Source: Serpula lacrymans var. lacrymans S7.9 (Eukaryota; Basidiomycota; Agaricomycetes; Boletales; Serpulaceae). Taken from it: 64,000 bases of DNA. Position 1 is the first letter of the stretch, and every line of letters begins with the position of its first letter. Both the position numbers and the translations under genes were made by a program. A model generated the notes under the pieces. That model was not told the origin of the DNA. It made no database searches and worked only from the letters and a program-made list of their open reading frames with translations. Shown here one piece after another: positions 32,221-44,160 of the stretch. Where the stretch lies: contig NW_006763290.1 in assembly GCF_000218685.1 (NCBI RefSeq), positions 2,871,365 to 2,935,364 on the forward strand, given 5' to 3'.

Positions 32221-33876
32221 CCTGGAATAGGCTGCACCCTAGTCCTATAGATGCTCTTGATGTTGCCAAAAGAACCAGCAGGGTTGATCAAGCTATAAAA
32301 CAAGGTATTTAAATGTTAATACAGAATCAATAAAGAGCTCACCTATGCAACATTACAGCCTGATGGATCCTACTCAACATCAACAAGAAAGACACCCCAA
32401 CCTCGTGCCCAGTCAAATGAATATCACATATTGATTGTCCACTCAAGGGAAGCACCTTTTCACATAATTTCATTGGCAGCCAAGGATAACTGTATTTGCT
32501 GGACCCAGGTTGCTGGGTTTTGGGAGATAGACTGGAAGTGAGCTGTGGAGAGGGAGGAAATGATAGTGTCAGATGAAGCCAGGGAAGTACATATTGTATT
32601 TTTCCCAAGTTTCCCCAGCAACTAACAGCACTTTGTTTCTAGGACACGCTCCAGCTACTGCAGGGTACACTGCCAGTTTGATCTTTCTGGACTTGGCTAT
32701 GAAATTCTGACAAGTTGTTCTGGTAGTGTAAGGACCGTTTTATCATTTTCTTATCTTCTCTATGTCTTGGTTCTCGAACACTTTTCCCATTACACCTCTG
32801 GCTCTAGGGCTAGAGGTATCATTTGCCATTTTACTTCTCATAGCCCTCACAGACTTTCTTAACCATTGCTACCACTTTATATCACAGATCAGAGACTGGG
32901 TATTGCTCCCAGCCAGCCAGCACACTGAGTAGGGACTGGTAGTAGGCATCTCGCCAACCAGCTCCAAGCCCCAGTAAAGCCTGGATATATTAATAAACAC
33001 CTTGTTCAGGATCGTACCTCATCATGAGGATACGGTTCCTGAACACGCGTAACAAACCTCTATTATTAGTACAAAACTCTCACCTGCTGATTAATCAAGT
33101 TAAAAGTCGTACAATAGTTGTCCTCTCTTTTTCTTATTGGCTGATTGGTTTCTCAGACCACTTTTCAATTATTCTCCTTTCGGTCTGAGGAACGAACAGT
33201 TCACTATATAAAGTCTTACCTATTCATGTATAGCTCCTTAGTTTTCTATTACTGAATTTACCCGTTTTACTCCTCAACAAAAACCTTTGAAGCTTACCTC
33301 TCAAAGTCCTCTACTCGCTATATTTACTAGTGTCTGTCAACCTCAAGCTCATCGAACCCCTTACTCCCTGCAAGTGCAGAAGGAGACAGGTTTAGTTTTT
33401 GTTATAGTTTATCGTTGCCTCACAGGTAGGAGGGTTGGTAGGAGGTGGGGGAAGAGGAAGTGATGGTTGTCAAAGCATATTGCAGCCTAGTGGTGATCTA
33501 TGAAAGGTGTATTGCAGCTTCTTCTTCAGTGTGTTTCTAATGGCTGCTGGCACATTTTTGAGGTGTGAGCTTGCTGTTTGGCACATGTGGCGGGGGTGGG
33601 CGGGAGGTGCAATTGTGCTGCAAAACACAATTGCACCTCCCTTCACCCACACCACACATCTGTGACAACATTCCCACGCTTTCTCAACACCCAAATACCT
33701 TCCACATCCCTGATGGATGGTATTATTAAAGGAATGGGACCTATAGAAATATGAAACTATTAATGGTTATCAGAGATAGAAGTGAATTAGACTGATATAT
33801 TTTACTCACTCAGAAGACTGCAGACACCCCTCACCCCCTTCACAGTGCTGACTTACACACATTACAAACATTCTAC
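32221..33876. other. No gene seen; one perfect hairpin
   Basis: Open frames at 32,339-32,608 and 33,470-33,694 (both minus) show no domain and are not called. A perfect 16-bp inverted repeat lies at 33,602-33,641. Confidence 0.45.
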
Positions 33877-34607
33877 TTGACAGATTTTTCTTTGTTTCCA
33901 ATGCAAATACTTGATGAATCCAACACAGCCAGACATGTGCATGACACCTTATTCTGCATGTGGGAAAATTATGCTTACCCAATTTGTAGTTGGGACACAG
34001 CCATTGTAACACTGGACTTCCAGCCAATTCCAAATAAAGTTATGCTCTCGCGCCTACACTTTATGGCATGCATCAATCCTTATTTTTGCAGCCATGTGTC
34101 GGTCAGGGCAGGAATGGTCAAGCTTTTCAGTGCATTCATGTGGAGTAAAACATATAGTGGTGATGGCAACATGCTTTATAGTCCTCCCCCCAAACAAATT
34201 TCACACTAGGAGATGGTGGATATTGTGAAAGATATGAGGAACATATTAAGCCTGAGTCTGATAGGGTGGGAGTATTTGTGGAGGTTATCACTGCTGGAAG
34301 AGAGAGGTACCAGCTGCAGCTCCAAGATGTGAAGAAACCATCTCTCTTGTCTTTGCCTGTTGACCATCACAATCCCCCAGACCCACCCATATCTGGGCCC
34401 AGCAAGCCTTCAAGTGGAACTAAACACACTTCAGATGAAATTGAAGGGGAGGAGCCTGTCAGAAAGCGCCTGAGATCAACATGCACCCGTAGCAGGCGAA
34501 AAAAAGGTAAAAGGAGGTACTTTTTTTGCCTTTTATTTTACGATTGTGAACAAATCCCAAATTGTGCCTATACAATATATTGCTATCAGCCACAGTGTAG
34601 TCTGTAG
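33877..34607 (+). CDS. Unrecognised ORFs, possibly one broken gene
   Basis: The frame 33,877-34,209 encodes WDTAIVTLDFQPIPNKVMLS and FCSHVSVRAGMVKLFSAFMW; it stops at 34,207. A second frame (34,266-34,607) encodes VFVEVITAGRERYQLQLQDV and a basic, nuclear-signal-like RKRLRSTCTRSRRKKGKRR. The two could belong to one protein separated by a frameshift or intron. No family recognised. Confidence 0.35.
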
Positions 34608-34638
34608 CTTTACATGTAATCTTTAGGTTTAATACCAT

Positions 34639-35477
34639 ATGTTATCAGCAAGAAGCTGCAAGTGGTATAACAAAGGGAAGCTACAAAGTTTGACAATTCC
34701 AGGAGAACTTGATAGGGGTAATGACTTGGAGACAACAGAAGTACCTGATATATTATCTGATGAACTTAGACCTATGGATGAAGACCCAGAAGACGTGTTG
34801 GATGACTACTATAATCATCTCTATGACTTTATTCCCACAGAATCTGAGGAGAATATGGCTGGACCCTCAAAGCTTCTTGGTGAAAATGATGAGGAGTGTA
34901 TTAAGGTACCCCACCCTACTGCATGAAAGGTGATTAGGATGAATAAAACGGTATATGAAAGATGGAGGAGAGAATTTGGAGCTGATGATATGGATGGTGA
35001 TATGGATATGGATTCAGATATGTCAGATGGATCAGGGAACATTTTTGCACCCCTTGCATTAGAGCTAGACTGGAGGGTTGTTTGTTGGGCTGTACAGAAT
35101 AGGATAGGCCATAAAATATTTGATAGATTAATGGCAATACCAGGGCTACATTTCCTCTTCTCTCTTTCAAGCACATATATTGATTTATCTACTTCAACCA
35201 AGGTGGTGGATACATTAGGTCTATCCTACCATAATATATATGGGCTCTATAAGCTGGTCAATTGTGTTCCAGAACATACTACTTGGAAGACTAGAGAGTT
35301 GTGGAATAGTCCTGAGCATAAGCATATGGTTTATTGTTGTGATCCCTATCAAAGCTATCAAGTCCTTGCTAGGAAATCCAACTCATGTCAAGGACATTAT
35401 CTACAGGCCCAAGCGTATCTTCACCAATGCTTCAAAATCTCACAGGATTTACAATGAGATGTGGACCAGAGATTGAT
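34639..35477 (+). pseudogene. Truncated Plavaka-type transposase, N-terminal part
   Basis: Frames 34,639-34,926 and 34,930-35,476 contain acidic DDYYNHLYDFIP, then YERWRREFGADD, LELDWRVVCWAVQNRIGHK, LGLSYHNIYGLYKLVNCVPE, and, after a frame change near 35,345, IKAIKSLLGNPTHVKDIIYR and IFTNASKSHRIYNEMW. This is the N-terminal region of a second Plavaka subfamily, different from the element at 4,058-16,602. The body of the transposase is missing; a minisatellite follows immediately. Confidence 0.72.
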
Positions 35478-35484
35478 GGGGCAG

Positions 35485-35740
35485 ATCCCTAACTAAGAGG
35501 CAAATCCCATGAGTGTATGGGATTATCCCCAACACATTCTGTGATCATCCCAGATTGAAGGGCAGATCCCACAAATGCATGGGATTGTCCCACATCAATT
35601 GTGGATAATCCCAGACTGAGAGACAGATCCCATGAGTGTATAGAACCATCCCAGACATAGGGGGCAGATCCCACAAGTGTATGGGATTATCCCAAAGCTA
35701 AGGTAGATCCCCAAAGTGTGTGGAATCATCCAATTCTGGT
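35485..35740 (+). repeat. Imperfect minisatellite, 4-5 copies
   Basis: A unit of about 31 bp like GGCAGATCCCA...TGTATGGGATTATCCC occurs near 35,501, 35,558, 35,620, 35,661 and 35,704 with variable spacers. The same words (GGGATTATCCCA, GGGATTTGCCC) recur at about 37,025-37,090. Confidence 0.7.
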
Positions 35741-37545
35741 CCCAAAGACCTAGGGCAAATTCAATCAATACTGTCGTTAACCTTCAGCTCAGATGGGGGG
35801 GGCTATTTGGACATTTCTGAAAATATATGTTCTACTGTCATTTTTCCTCAACAACTCAACCCATAGTGGTTCTATATATTTTTACCACTTACTCCAACCT
35901 CCTAGCACAAAATCCTGAATTATTGAGCGAGTTCCTTCTATGTGCATGACTTTTGAGAAAGTAATGCTCTACTGAGGTGCTGCAATCTCAGTTTCAAGAA
36001 GTTCAGGTGTGCCACACTCATTATCATGTTCAACCACTGATAGTGCCAAGCGGAGCTCCAACACGGCTTGTGTGACCTCTGTGACATCCAGATAGCCCCC
36101 CCCCCCCCCATCCGAGCTAACGATTAACAACAGTATGTGAGATCCTGGTCTTCAACCACTATTTCAAATGTGAACTATCACCCAGTTCTGAGACAATCAG
36201 TCTCAAATTCAGTTGCAATGCCAAATTGAAAGAAAAAGCCTATACTTTTCTTCTTTGTTGCTTTCTTTTACACTGCAGTTTTTTTTTTTTTGCATCTTTT
36301 AGTTCTATTGCAGTTAATCTTTGCTTAGTACGAGGGCCAATTCTCAACAACCACAAACTGTACTTTTTGCTGCCTTTGCTGAACCCACACGTAATGAAGA
36401 TCATTTACCATAAAAAACATTTTGCAGCTACAGCCCACTTACTCTTTAGAAATACTATCAAATATTGCTTTTAAACTTTTAAAGTATTTGCATTTCTCTA
36501 ATATCTTTTGTTTTGGTTTGTGCACCTGAAATTTCAGTCTATTATAAACACTGTACTTCAATACTAGTAAAGCTTTACAATAAGCAGTGGACATAGATAC
36601 ACAAAGCCTTGAGGCCCATAATTTATTGACTATATAAAATATAGGAAGGTTGTTCTGCTATTGGTACATACACCATACAATATGTATATGTAGGACAACC
36701 AGCTGGAAATTTTATGTTTGCACCCTTACAGTTCACAGAATTCAATTAAAATTCCTCTACTCTATTAAATGATTCCAATGGAGTATGCTAAGGACATGAA
36801 TGATGTAATATTATAGGGATACATATGTAATATGAATTTAGATCATAAATACTATCATTTTGCAAATGCCAACACATTCTAATGGTGGTCAAGATTAATG
36901 CATTCAATGCTTCTAAACAATCTTAACTACATTTTCATTTGTTGTCACTTATATTGTTTGAATGTTGTCCAGAAATACCAGTCCAAGCCCCTTCTGACAC
37001 TTTGTAACATGTGACATTTTTTTGGGATGGGATTTGCCTAGATGTAAATTGCCTCGGGATTATCCCAAGTCTTGGGATTTGCCCAAAAAAATAGGCATTT
37101 AGGTTGGTAGTTTTACACCCAATGTTCAACCTAAATGCCCCCATTTGAAGGGCGACTGAAGTGGCTACCATCCATCTTCATGGTCTTCTACCGTTGACAG
37201 GGATAGGGTTATGGATATTATAGTCCCCTCAAATGATAGGACTGAGGTCTTCCTTTATGATGATAGCAGGGAATTTCCATGAAAAATTGATGTTTTCATT
37301 AGTATTTCGATGTGGCTCGACATTCTTTCTTTCATGTAATCAAAATGCTGATGCGAAATTTAATGTTTCATTTGTAATTTTCTGTGTCATTTTGGGACGA
37401 CGAAATTCCTCACTGTGAAGTGTGATGCGGGCTGTGTAGCAAAAGACCCAGTTCACCGTGGGAGTTCACAAAGTATAAGGTTTCCCGCCAATGAAAACAG
37501 CACTCCTGTTTGGAAGAACCCTCGACAGAACCTCCGCACAACGGA
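35741..37545. other. AT-rich intergenic with homopolymers
   Basis: No exon supported. Contains a run of 12 C near 36,098-36,109 and a T run near 36,281. The last part should hold the promoter of the eIF3b gene. Confidence 0.5.
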
Positions 37546-40174
37546 ATGGCTGAGCTGCACCATGCTCCTAGGTATACCGAAGATCTTGATTTTTCTGACA
37601 TCTTAACTAAGTACATACTTTCCGGTTGTTACTTTATTGGTCTGACGAGTCGTTTTTCACCCAAAAGATATCAAATTCAACATGACGACGGATTCGATAA
37701 CATAGTTGTAGTGGATGGGGTGCCTGTTATTGACAACTCGAAGCTAGACAAGCTTCTGTCCAAAATTACGAAGGAATTTTCAAAAAAGGGCATATATATC
37801 AAACAAGACGAAATCCATGTCCCTTGGGATAAGTGTGTAGGAAAGAGCAAGGGGTAGTACATTTTTTCACAAATAAAAAAACAAATGTCGATGCTCACGG
37901 TATTTACAGATTTATATTCATCAACTTGAGAAATGCAGAGGATACTTCCCTTAGTCTGACAGCTATGCATGGACATGCTTTCGACGCCAGGCATCAATTT
38001 AAGATCAATCGATTTGTCGATGTGGAGCGGTACGTGCAGTTGAATGAAACCTACTTGGACCCACCGATGGAAGATTATCACACGAAGGTATGATATAATG
38101 ACCGTCCTGCACTAGATTATAACTCGATCTATCACTTGCGCTACAGGAGCATCTCCGATCATGGCTTGCAGACCCGCTTGGTCGTGATCAGTATGTCACG
38201 TATCGCGGCGAGGATGTCGAAATTCGTTGGCACGGGAAGTCGTCTCAGTCTGGAGTATCTTACTCAAAAAAGGTTGGTGCATCACATCATTCACCTAGTA
38301 AATACGCTAACTACTTGATAGGCATGGACTGAGCTATACGTATCCTGGTCGCCTCAGGGAACATACCTCGCGACTATCTACCGTCAAGGAGTCCGCTTGT
38401 GGGGTGGCCCTTCCTGGGAGCATCAGCAGCGATTTGCCCATCCGCTGGTAAAGTTGATCGATTTCTCGCCTTGCGAGCAATATCTTGTAACATGGTCCCA
38501 TGATCCCATCAATGTCCCAGCAAATCTCCCTCAAGGACCTGAATTCTTTTCGCCAGAGGATGAAGGAAATCATATCGCTGTGTGGGATGTCAAGACAGGA
38601 CACCTTCTTCGTACTTTTCCAAGTGCCAGTTTAGTATTTGACGACTCCCTGAAAAAGCAAATGCAGTGGCCTGCGCTAAAGTGGAGTGCCGATGACAAAT
38701 TTGTCGCTCGGATAACACCTGGCCAGCACATAAGCGTTTACGAATTGCCTACTATGGGTTTGCACGGGAAAAAAAGTTTAAAGATTGAGAGCGTCGTTGA
38801 TTTTGAATGGTGCCCCCATGGTGATAAAGATAAAGACGAAGGACGGTTCCAAGGATCGAAAGGGCGCAAGCTCGAGGAAAACATGTTAGCATATTGGACT
38901 CCAGAGGTGGCTAATCAACCTGCGCGTGTTACTCTGTTGACCTTCCCTGGCCGAACAATCTTGAGGCAGAAAAATTTATTCAATGTTACTGAAGTACGTT
39001 TCGGTGCTCTGTTAATTTCTATTCCTGAAACATGTTTTGCAGTGCAAACTATTTTGGCAGAATCATGGTGACTTCCTATGTGTCAAAGTCGATCGCCATA
39101 CAAAAACGAAAAAATCGACGTTCTGCAATCTGGAAATATTCCGTGTACGCGAAAAGGATTTTCCAGTCGAGGTAGTAGAATTGAAAGGTATAACGGTTTT
39201 ATTCTTACCTGAGCTCATTTACCATGTTCATCAATTAAGATACTGTAAACGACTTCGCCTGGGAGCCCCGAGGCGAGCGTTTTGCTATCATCACAAGTGC
39301 AGACTCGAATCTCGGCAGCTCAAATGCCGGTACAGTCAAAACAGATATAAGTTTCTACCAGCTTGATCCTGTAAAGAATGATTTCAAGCTATTGCGTGAG
39401 AAATTTCCTCTTATACAGCACCTGTCACCTCAATACGTCATTGGTCCATAGGTGTCCTTCCCTCGCGAACCAGCAATACTATCAGATGGTCCCCTCGAGG
39501 AAGGCACATCGTACTTGCTACTGTAGGCTCGTCAACCAAATCAGAACTGGAGTTTTGGGATATGGATTTTTTCAGCGAGGAGCGTAGGGAGGGCCAGGCT
39601 GCCAAGGAGGACTGGGCAGGAGGGATTCAGCATCTCGGTTCGGCTGATCATTATGGTGTGACTGATGTGGAATGGGATCCCAGTGGCCGCTTTTTAGCCA
39701 CTAGTGCTAGTGCATGGAGACATACGGTGAGCTGATATGAATGATATGTTCATATATAGTTATCTATGCTCATGCTTTTTTTAGCTTGAGAACGGTTATG
39801 CCATATGGGATTTTCGTGGTCAAGAGATTGAAAAACATCTGGTGGATCGGTTCAAGCAACTTATTTGGCGTCCTCGTCCCCATTCATTGTTAACTCAAGA
39901 GCAAAAGCGCGAGGTCCGGAGAAAATTGCGAGAATATGGTCGCTCATTTGATGAGGAAGATGCCGCAGAGGAAAGCAGCATAAGTGCCGAACTTGTCGGG
40001 CATCGCAAGCGTCTCGTGGATGAATGGAATACCTGGCGTGCTCGGTGTAGGCAAGAGGTTGCAGAAGAGCAACACAGCCGTATCAGGTTGGCCCTGTGCC
40101 GTGAAGAAAGCAAGGAAGAAATCGAAGAATGGATAGATGAAGTTATTGATCAAACAGAAGAGGTTGTCGATTGA
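37546..40174 (+). CDS. PRT1: eIF3b, translation initiation factor 3 subunit b
   Basis: Core scaffold subunit of eIF3 (yeast Prt1), binding the 40S subunit in the cytoplasm. Exon 1 (37,546-37,853) starts MAELHHAPRYTEDLDFSDIL. Exon 2 (37,910-38,087) completes the RRM (FIFINLRNAEDTSLSLTAMH). Exons 3-7 (38,147-38,272; 38,322-38,993; 39,043-39,187; from 39,240; about 39,451-39,728) form the WD40-like propeller: ELYVSWSPQGTYLATIYRQG, RLWGGPSWEHQQRFAHP, FFSPEDEGNHIAVWDVKTG, SNTIRWSPRGRHIVLATVG, VTDVEWDPSGRFLATSAS. The last exon (about 39,785-40,174) has IWRPRPHSLLT and a charged helical tail. Introns are about 49-60 bp with GT...AG. No stops; probably functional. An upstream TTG could extend the frame, but the ATG fits the family. 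Confidence 0.95.
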
Positions 40175-41372
40175 TACTCTCGTTCTCGTATAAGTTAGGC
40201 AAATAACGTATACTAGTATTCAGATGCAGTTATACAGGATGGCTATTCACTACAACATCTGCAAACAGCTGAAAATTTGTTTCCCCGACTCTTTAACGTT
40301 AGTTGAAGGAGGGTTCTGTCGGTCGCAAAAAACCATCGACCAGTTGATCGCACCTGAGACTCCCACAGTCACCTCCTAAGTAAAGTTGATATCACTCACC
40401 CGATGCACCTCTAAGCCTGGAAGGCAGTTTTCGGGCCTCCTTCAATATATCTTAGTTATTGGTGGACTTTGATGGGAAATGTTACAGTTTAATGGCATTT
40501 GCCACAACTCGATTCAACAGCAGATACTACACCATTACGTGACGATCAACCAACTTGATTCAACATTGGATGTGTCACATGATATTCAACAAAGCACATC
40601 CTGATGTGCCGTGGCAAGTGTGAGCACGACATCACTATTACTGTACCATTTTGACCATAGGTTCTGTGACATGTGATGGCTGTGAACACTATAAGTCAAT
40701 GTTCAACCTTGAGTGTGATGTGTGATGCATGCAAAATTTTATTCACAATGTTTCAGTTCACTGAATAAGGTCTCTCACAACTGCTTAAGCCCTGCATGTA
40801 ACAAGGCGGTGTTGGAATAGTCAAAGTCAAAGCCTGTTAGCCTTGTTGGACAACATACATCATGAGTTGACATTAGTACAAGGGCTGGTAGCTCAGTTGG
40901 TTGAGCACCACCATACATGGCGGGGGTCCTGGTAATGGTTGTGACTCAACTGTTACTTGCAGTGAACCACATAGTTGCTTACTCATGCCTGCTCTTGATA
41001 CTTTGCACCACACTCCTTATTCCCAAAGCTGAGCCATAATCCTAAACTGTCATTACTTGCTAGTCATTCATTCTCCTTTTATGACTTAGCTTATCATTTT
41101 TGTAAATAAAGGACTCTCGTATCGTAAAATTCCCCAGTTTATTCTGAATACAGCAGTAGACCTTAAGCTGTGATTTGGAGTGACTCAAGAGCTACCACTT
41201 CTAATAGCGCCACAAGGAACACATAAGCAAGTAGAATAATGCCTTTGCTACAGTGTACAGATGACTAAGCTGCATCATTTTTCCATTCAACCATTTTTAT
41301 TTGTCATCTTTCTTCTTATCTTATCACCCTAGACACAAACACTTACACACAGTCCTTGATCTTCATTTAACA
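40175..41372. other. Intergenic with a tRNA-like repeat
   Basis: No protein gene seen. Contains the degenerate tRNA-like repeat at 40,810-40,950. Confidence 0.5.
40810..40950 (+). repeat. tRNA-like dispersed repeat, copy 1
   Basis: Begins TGTTGGAATAGTCAAAG, then GGGCTGGTAGCTCAGTTGG (an A-box-like block) at 40,882. The T-arm/B-box side is degenerate (GGTAATGGTTGTGACTC). The same arrangement is at 61,292-61,437. Confidence 0.65.
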
Positions 41373-42180
41373 TGCCTCTTCTTACATACAACCCATTATT
41401 AGACATTTGTCCCAATTTAAACTCACCTCTCTTCGGAGAAACTCGCAACATTCGAGCCCACACTAACAACATAACCACGGAGCAAGCAGTCGTCAAATTA
41501 GAAAACACCTGGAAAGCCAACAACGCCGCAAAGAAAGCACAATAGAAGCTACAACAATAGCCTTAAGAACACAACATTGAGGAACTGCCAGCAGAACCCA
41601 ATCAACCACTTCCAAGCCAAAACAACAAGAAGAAAAACAAACTCACGGATTTCATTGACAACTTATTGGTACCCTCCATTCTTCTTGACCAACCATCACC
41701 ATACACTCTAAACAAAATTGAAGAACAATCCCACCAAAGAAGGATGCATGGACGCAACAATTTTGCAAAAGTCATCCGCTGATTCCTATGGTTTTACCAA
41801 AATTGATGACACCGCTTTGCGCCCCACATCAGCCTTTTGAGCATCATGAAACACCCTACCAGACAAACAATTAGACATGCGTCAAATCTCCATCGCCAAA
41901 ACCTCTATGTTGAAACATATGGTACATATGGAATAGCTAGGTTGGCCTACAGGTCATTGCAACACCTTGGCCATGTTCTTCTTACAGTTATTGAGGTTCA
42001 TGAATTGCGCAATAATCCCTTTGGCGACAACATTTTCATTCAATACCAAGCCCGCATTCAATGTGAATGACACAATCTTATCAAAACTGACTATCCTTTC
42101 AACATTGCCATCATCAACATGGCGCTTCTAGAAAACCTGACCAACAAACACATCACCTCAAAAACTAAGTCAGGCGGGTC
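41373..42180 (+). pseudogene. Relic of a gag-like gene linked to tyrosine-recombinase elements
   Basis: Broken frames encode MPLLTYNPLLDICPNLNSPL and TTEQAVVKLENTWKANNAAK (from 41,371), then YVETYGTYGIARLAYRSLQH, VIEVHELRNNPFGDNIFIQY and, across a TGA, FNIAIINMALLENL (to about 42,145). I recognise this order from a recurrent agaricomycete mobile-element protein that ends in zinc-knuckle-like cysteines and lies next to a tyrosine recombinase gene. Stops near 41,543, 41,780 and 42,068 make it dead. Recognition is from memory, without a search. Confidence 0.5.
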
Positions 42181-43652
42181 CTTTTCTTGCCCATTACTGA
42201 TACAATCACAATACTAATCAACCTTCACACTAAAAACAAGAAACAAACACGCAAACACACACCTTCTCAACACACAGTTAGACAACGTGATTGTCACACA
42301 CAACCCAATTCCAACAACAAAAGAACATCTTTCAACAAAAACAATTCATCTTACCAAACTAAACGACACAGATTGCATTCACCCTCCCCACACCGACAAA
42401 ATCCATACAAGAATAGATGTTTGCCATCTCGTTCTCAATACAAGGCATTCAATGCCAGTTGCTAATGCGGCCCATATACTAGTACGGTTCAAGCGTAACT
42501 GTGAATGAGCTTGACCTTGATAGAATTTTCAGTATATAATGTCGCATTTTGAGCTATATCTCAGTGGTTGGCTACTGTGTGCTCATTCAGTAGATCTGTA
42601 CAGTCCACAACTCCAGCACTATCATACCTCAACATTGCAACACGCCATAAACTGTACCATCACTTATGCTAGTGGTCAGAGCTTCAATATCTCAGCTGGC
42701 AGAATCATGTTAGAAAACTTGGTATCCCGGTGCGTCTAGTCTATTCCTTGACATTGTTTAACTGATCAATGACTTGGAACTAGACCACAAAGGTGACTTT
42801 CTATATATCAATGTCAAAGACATAAAAGCCAGCTACAATAGAAAGGACAGCACCTGAAAATTGTGTGCTTCACAGAAAACTTGGAAGAGATGCACCAAGG
42901 CTCACTTCTCAACGATTGAAGGCTTGAGCTTGGCACACTTAAACCTGAAGGTGATAATCATTATTCCAAAAGTGTCAGAATAACATCAAATCATGTGGCT
43001 AGTATGGATGTCCAAATTGGCCTAAAGACCCGAGAGCGAGGTAAATAAGATATTATACAACTATGTTTGGTCTGATTGTGCTTTTTAGCTGCTATTTGCA
43101 TCAGATGTGGCAGTCATTGGAGTTGTGGGCTCCGACATGGTGGGAGGAGCTGGCAGCACAGAAGCATGATTATTGGGCTTAAACAGAGGATAGCTACAAA
43201 AATGCAACAGTTAGCAAATGCCAAGGAGAGAGCTGCTGAACTAGCATACCAGTTAGCGTTGGCAGAAGGTTTTGGTACCCCCAAGTCCAGGTCAGACTGG
43301 CATGCATGAGTGCTCGGAGCTAGTCAATGAGATTCAAGGTCATGTGAGAGCTGTTGATTTCCAAGTAGCTATCAAAGTTTGCATTGTACAATACTATAGT
43401 ACCCTTTATTCAATATTGTGTGATCTGCAGATCTTCTCATAGTGATGACCCAGACACAACTACTAACTGAGCGGCTTCCTTAGTAATAAATTTAGCAAGC
43501 CCACCGCTATATGTGAGTTTAGCTGATCATCAGTTCCATCATGAAACTTTTTGATATCTGTGTCTGCTAGAATGACGTCAAAGAAGTCAGTAGTTGTCTT
43601 GAATACTCAGACAGCTTTCCTCCTGGTTGAATCATTGGCTAGATCAATATAT
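42181..43652. other. No gene seen
   Basis: Lysine/asparagine-rich and short open frames (for example 42,187-42,465) look compositional. No domain or splice pattern recognised. Confidence 0.4.
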
Positions 43653-43657
43653 GAAGG

Positions 43658-44061
43658 TGTTATAACCATAGTTTTTATACTCTGGCGCACACGACAACAA
43701 GCCATAGAGGATAGAGTGAGGAGTGGGTAAACCCCTTAGAATAGGACCAAGTTAGTTGTGAGTAAACAACAGGAGGACTCACTGAGGAGTCTCCTGGATC
43801 TATTAGGGTTTATACACTACTACGGATTTGTTTGTACATGTTGTACTATACAGTTGATAAGGCAGTGGCTGATGATGACAAAGGGCACAGCCCATGTGAC
43901 CAGCTCCACTGCATGAGAGACTTGTAGCTAAGAATAAAGAAAAGCAGTGCAGCACAAGAAAGTGGAGTTTGAACAAAATAGAAAGTGCCACATGGCACAG
44001 TGTGTGAGAAAGTTAAAGTGGAGAATGAAATTTAAAGGTCCAGAAATTGTGTGTCATAACA
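43658..44061 (-). repeat. 3' LTR of Gyp-E (404 bp)
   Basis: On the plus strand it runs from TGTTATAACC to TGTCATAACA and shares with the Gyp-A LTR the ACAACAGGAGGACT core and GAAAGTGCCACATGGCACAG. Confidence 0.82.
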
Positions 44062-44160
44062 CTTCTTCCATTTATAAGGATCCGTGGTATGCATAAGACC
44101 AATTGAGTCTTGTTTTTTGGATGGATGAAGCCCTTGTCATATACAAAGTTCTTGTAGTTA

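Noticed and set aside
35485..35740. CRISPR-like array
   Set aside because: Units vary in sequence and spacing, with related words at 37 kb; it is a fungal minisatellite, not a CRISPR array.
40882..40955. Functional tRNA gene
   Set aside because: The D-arm looks right but the T-arm is degenerate and the 3' acceptor strand is missing.
42187..42508. Overlapping Lys/Asn/Thr-rich ORFs
   Set aside because: Composition follows an A/C-rich stretch; no domain, no splice context.
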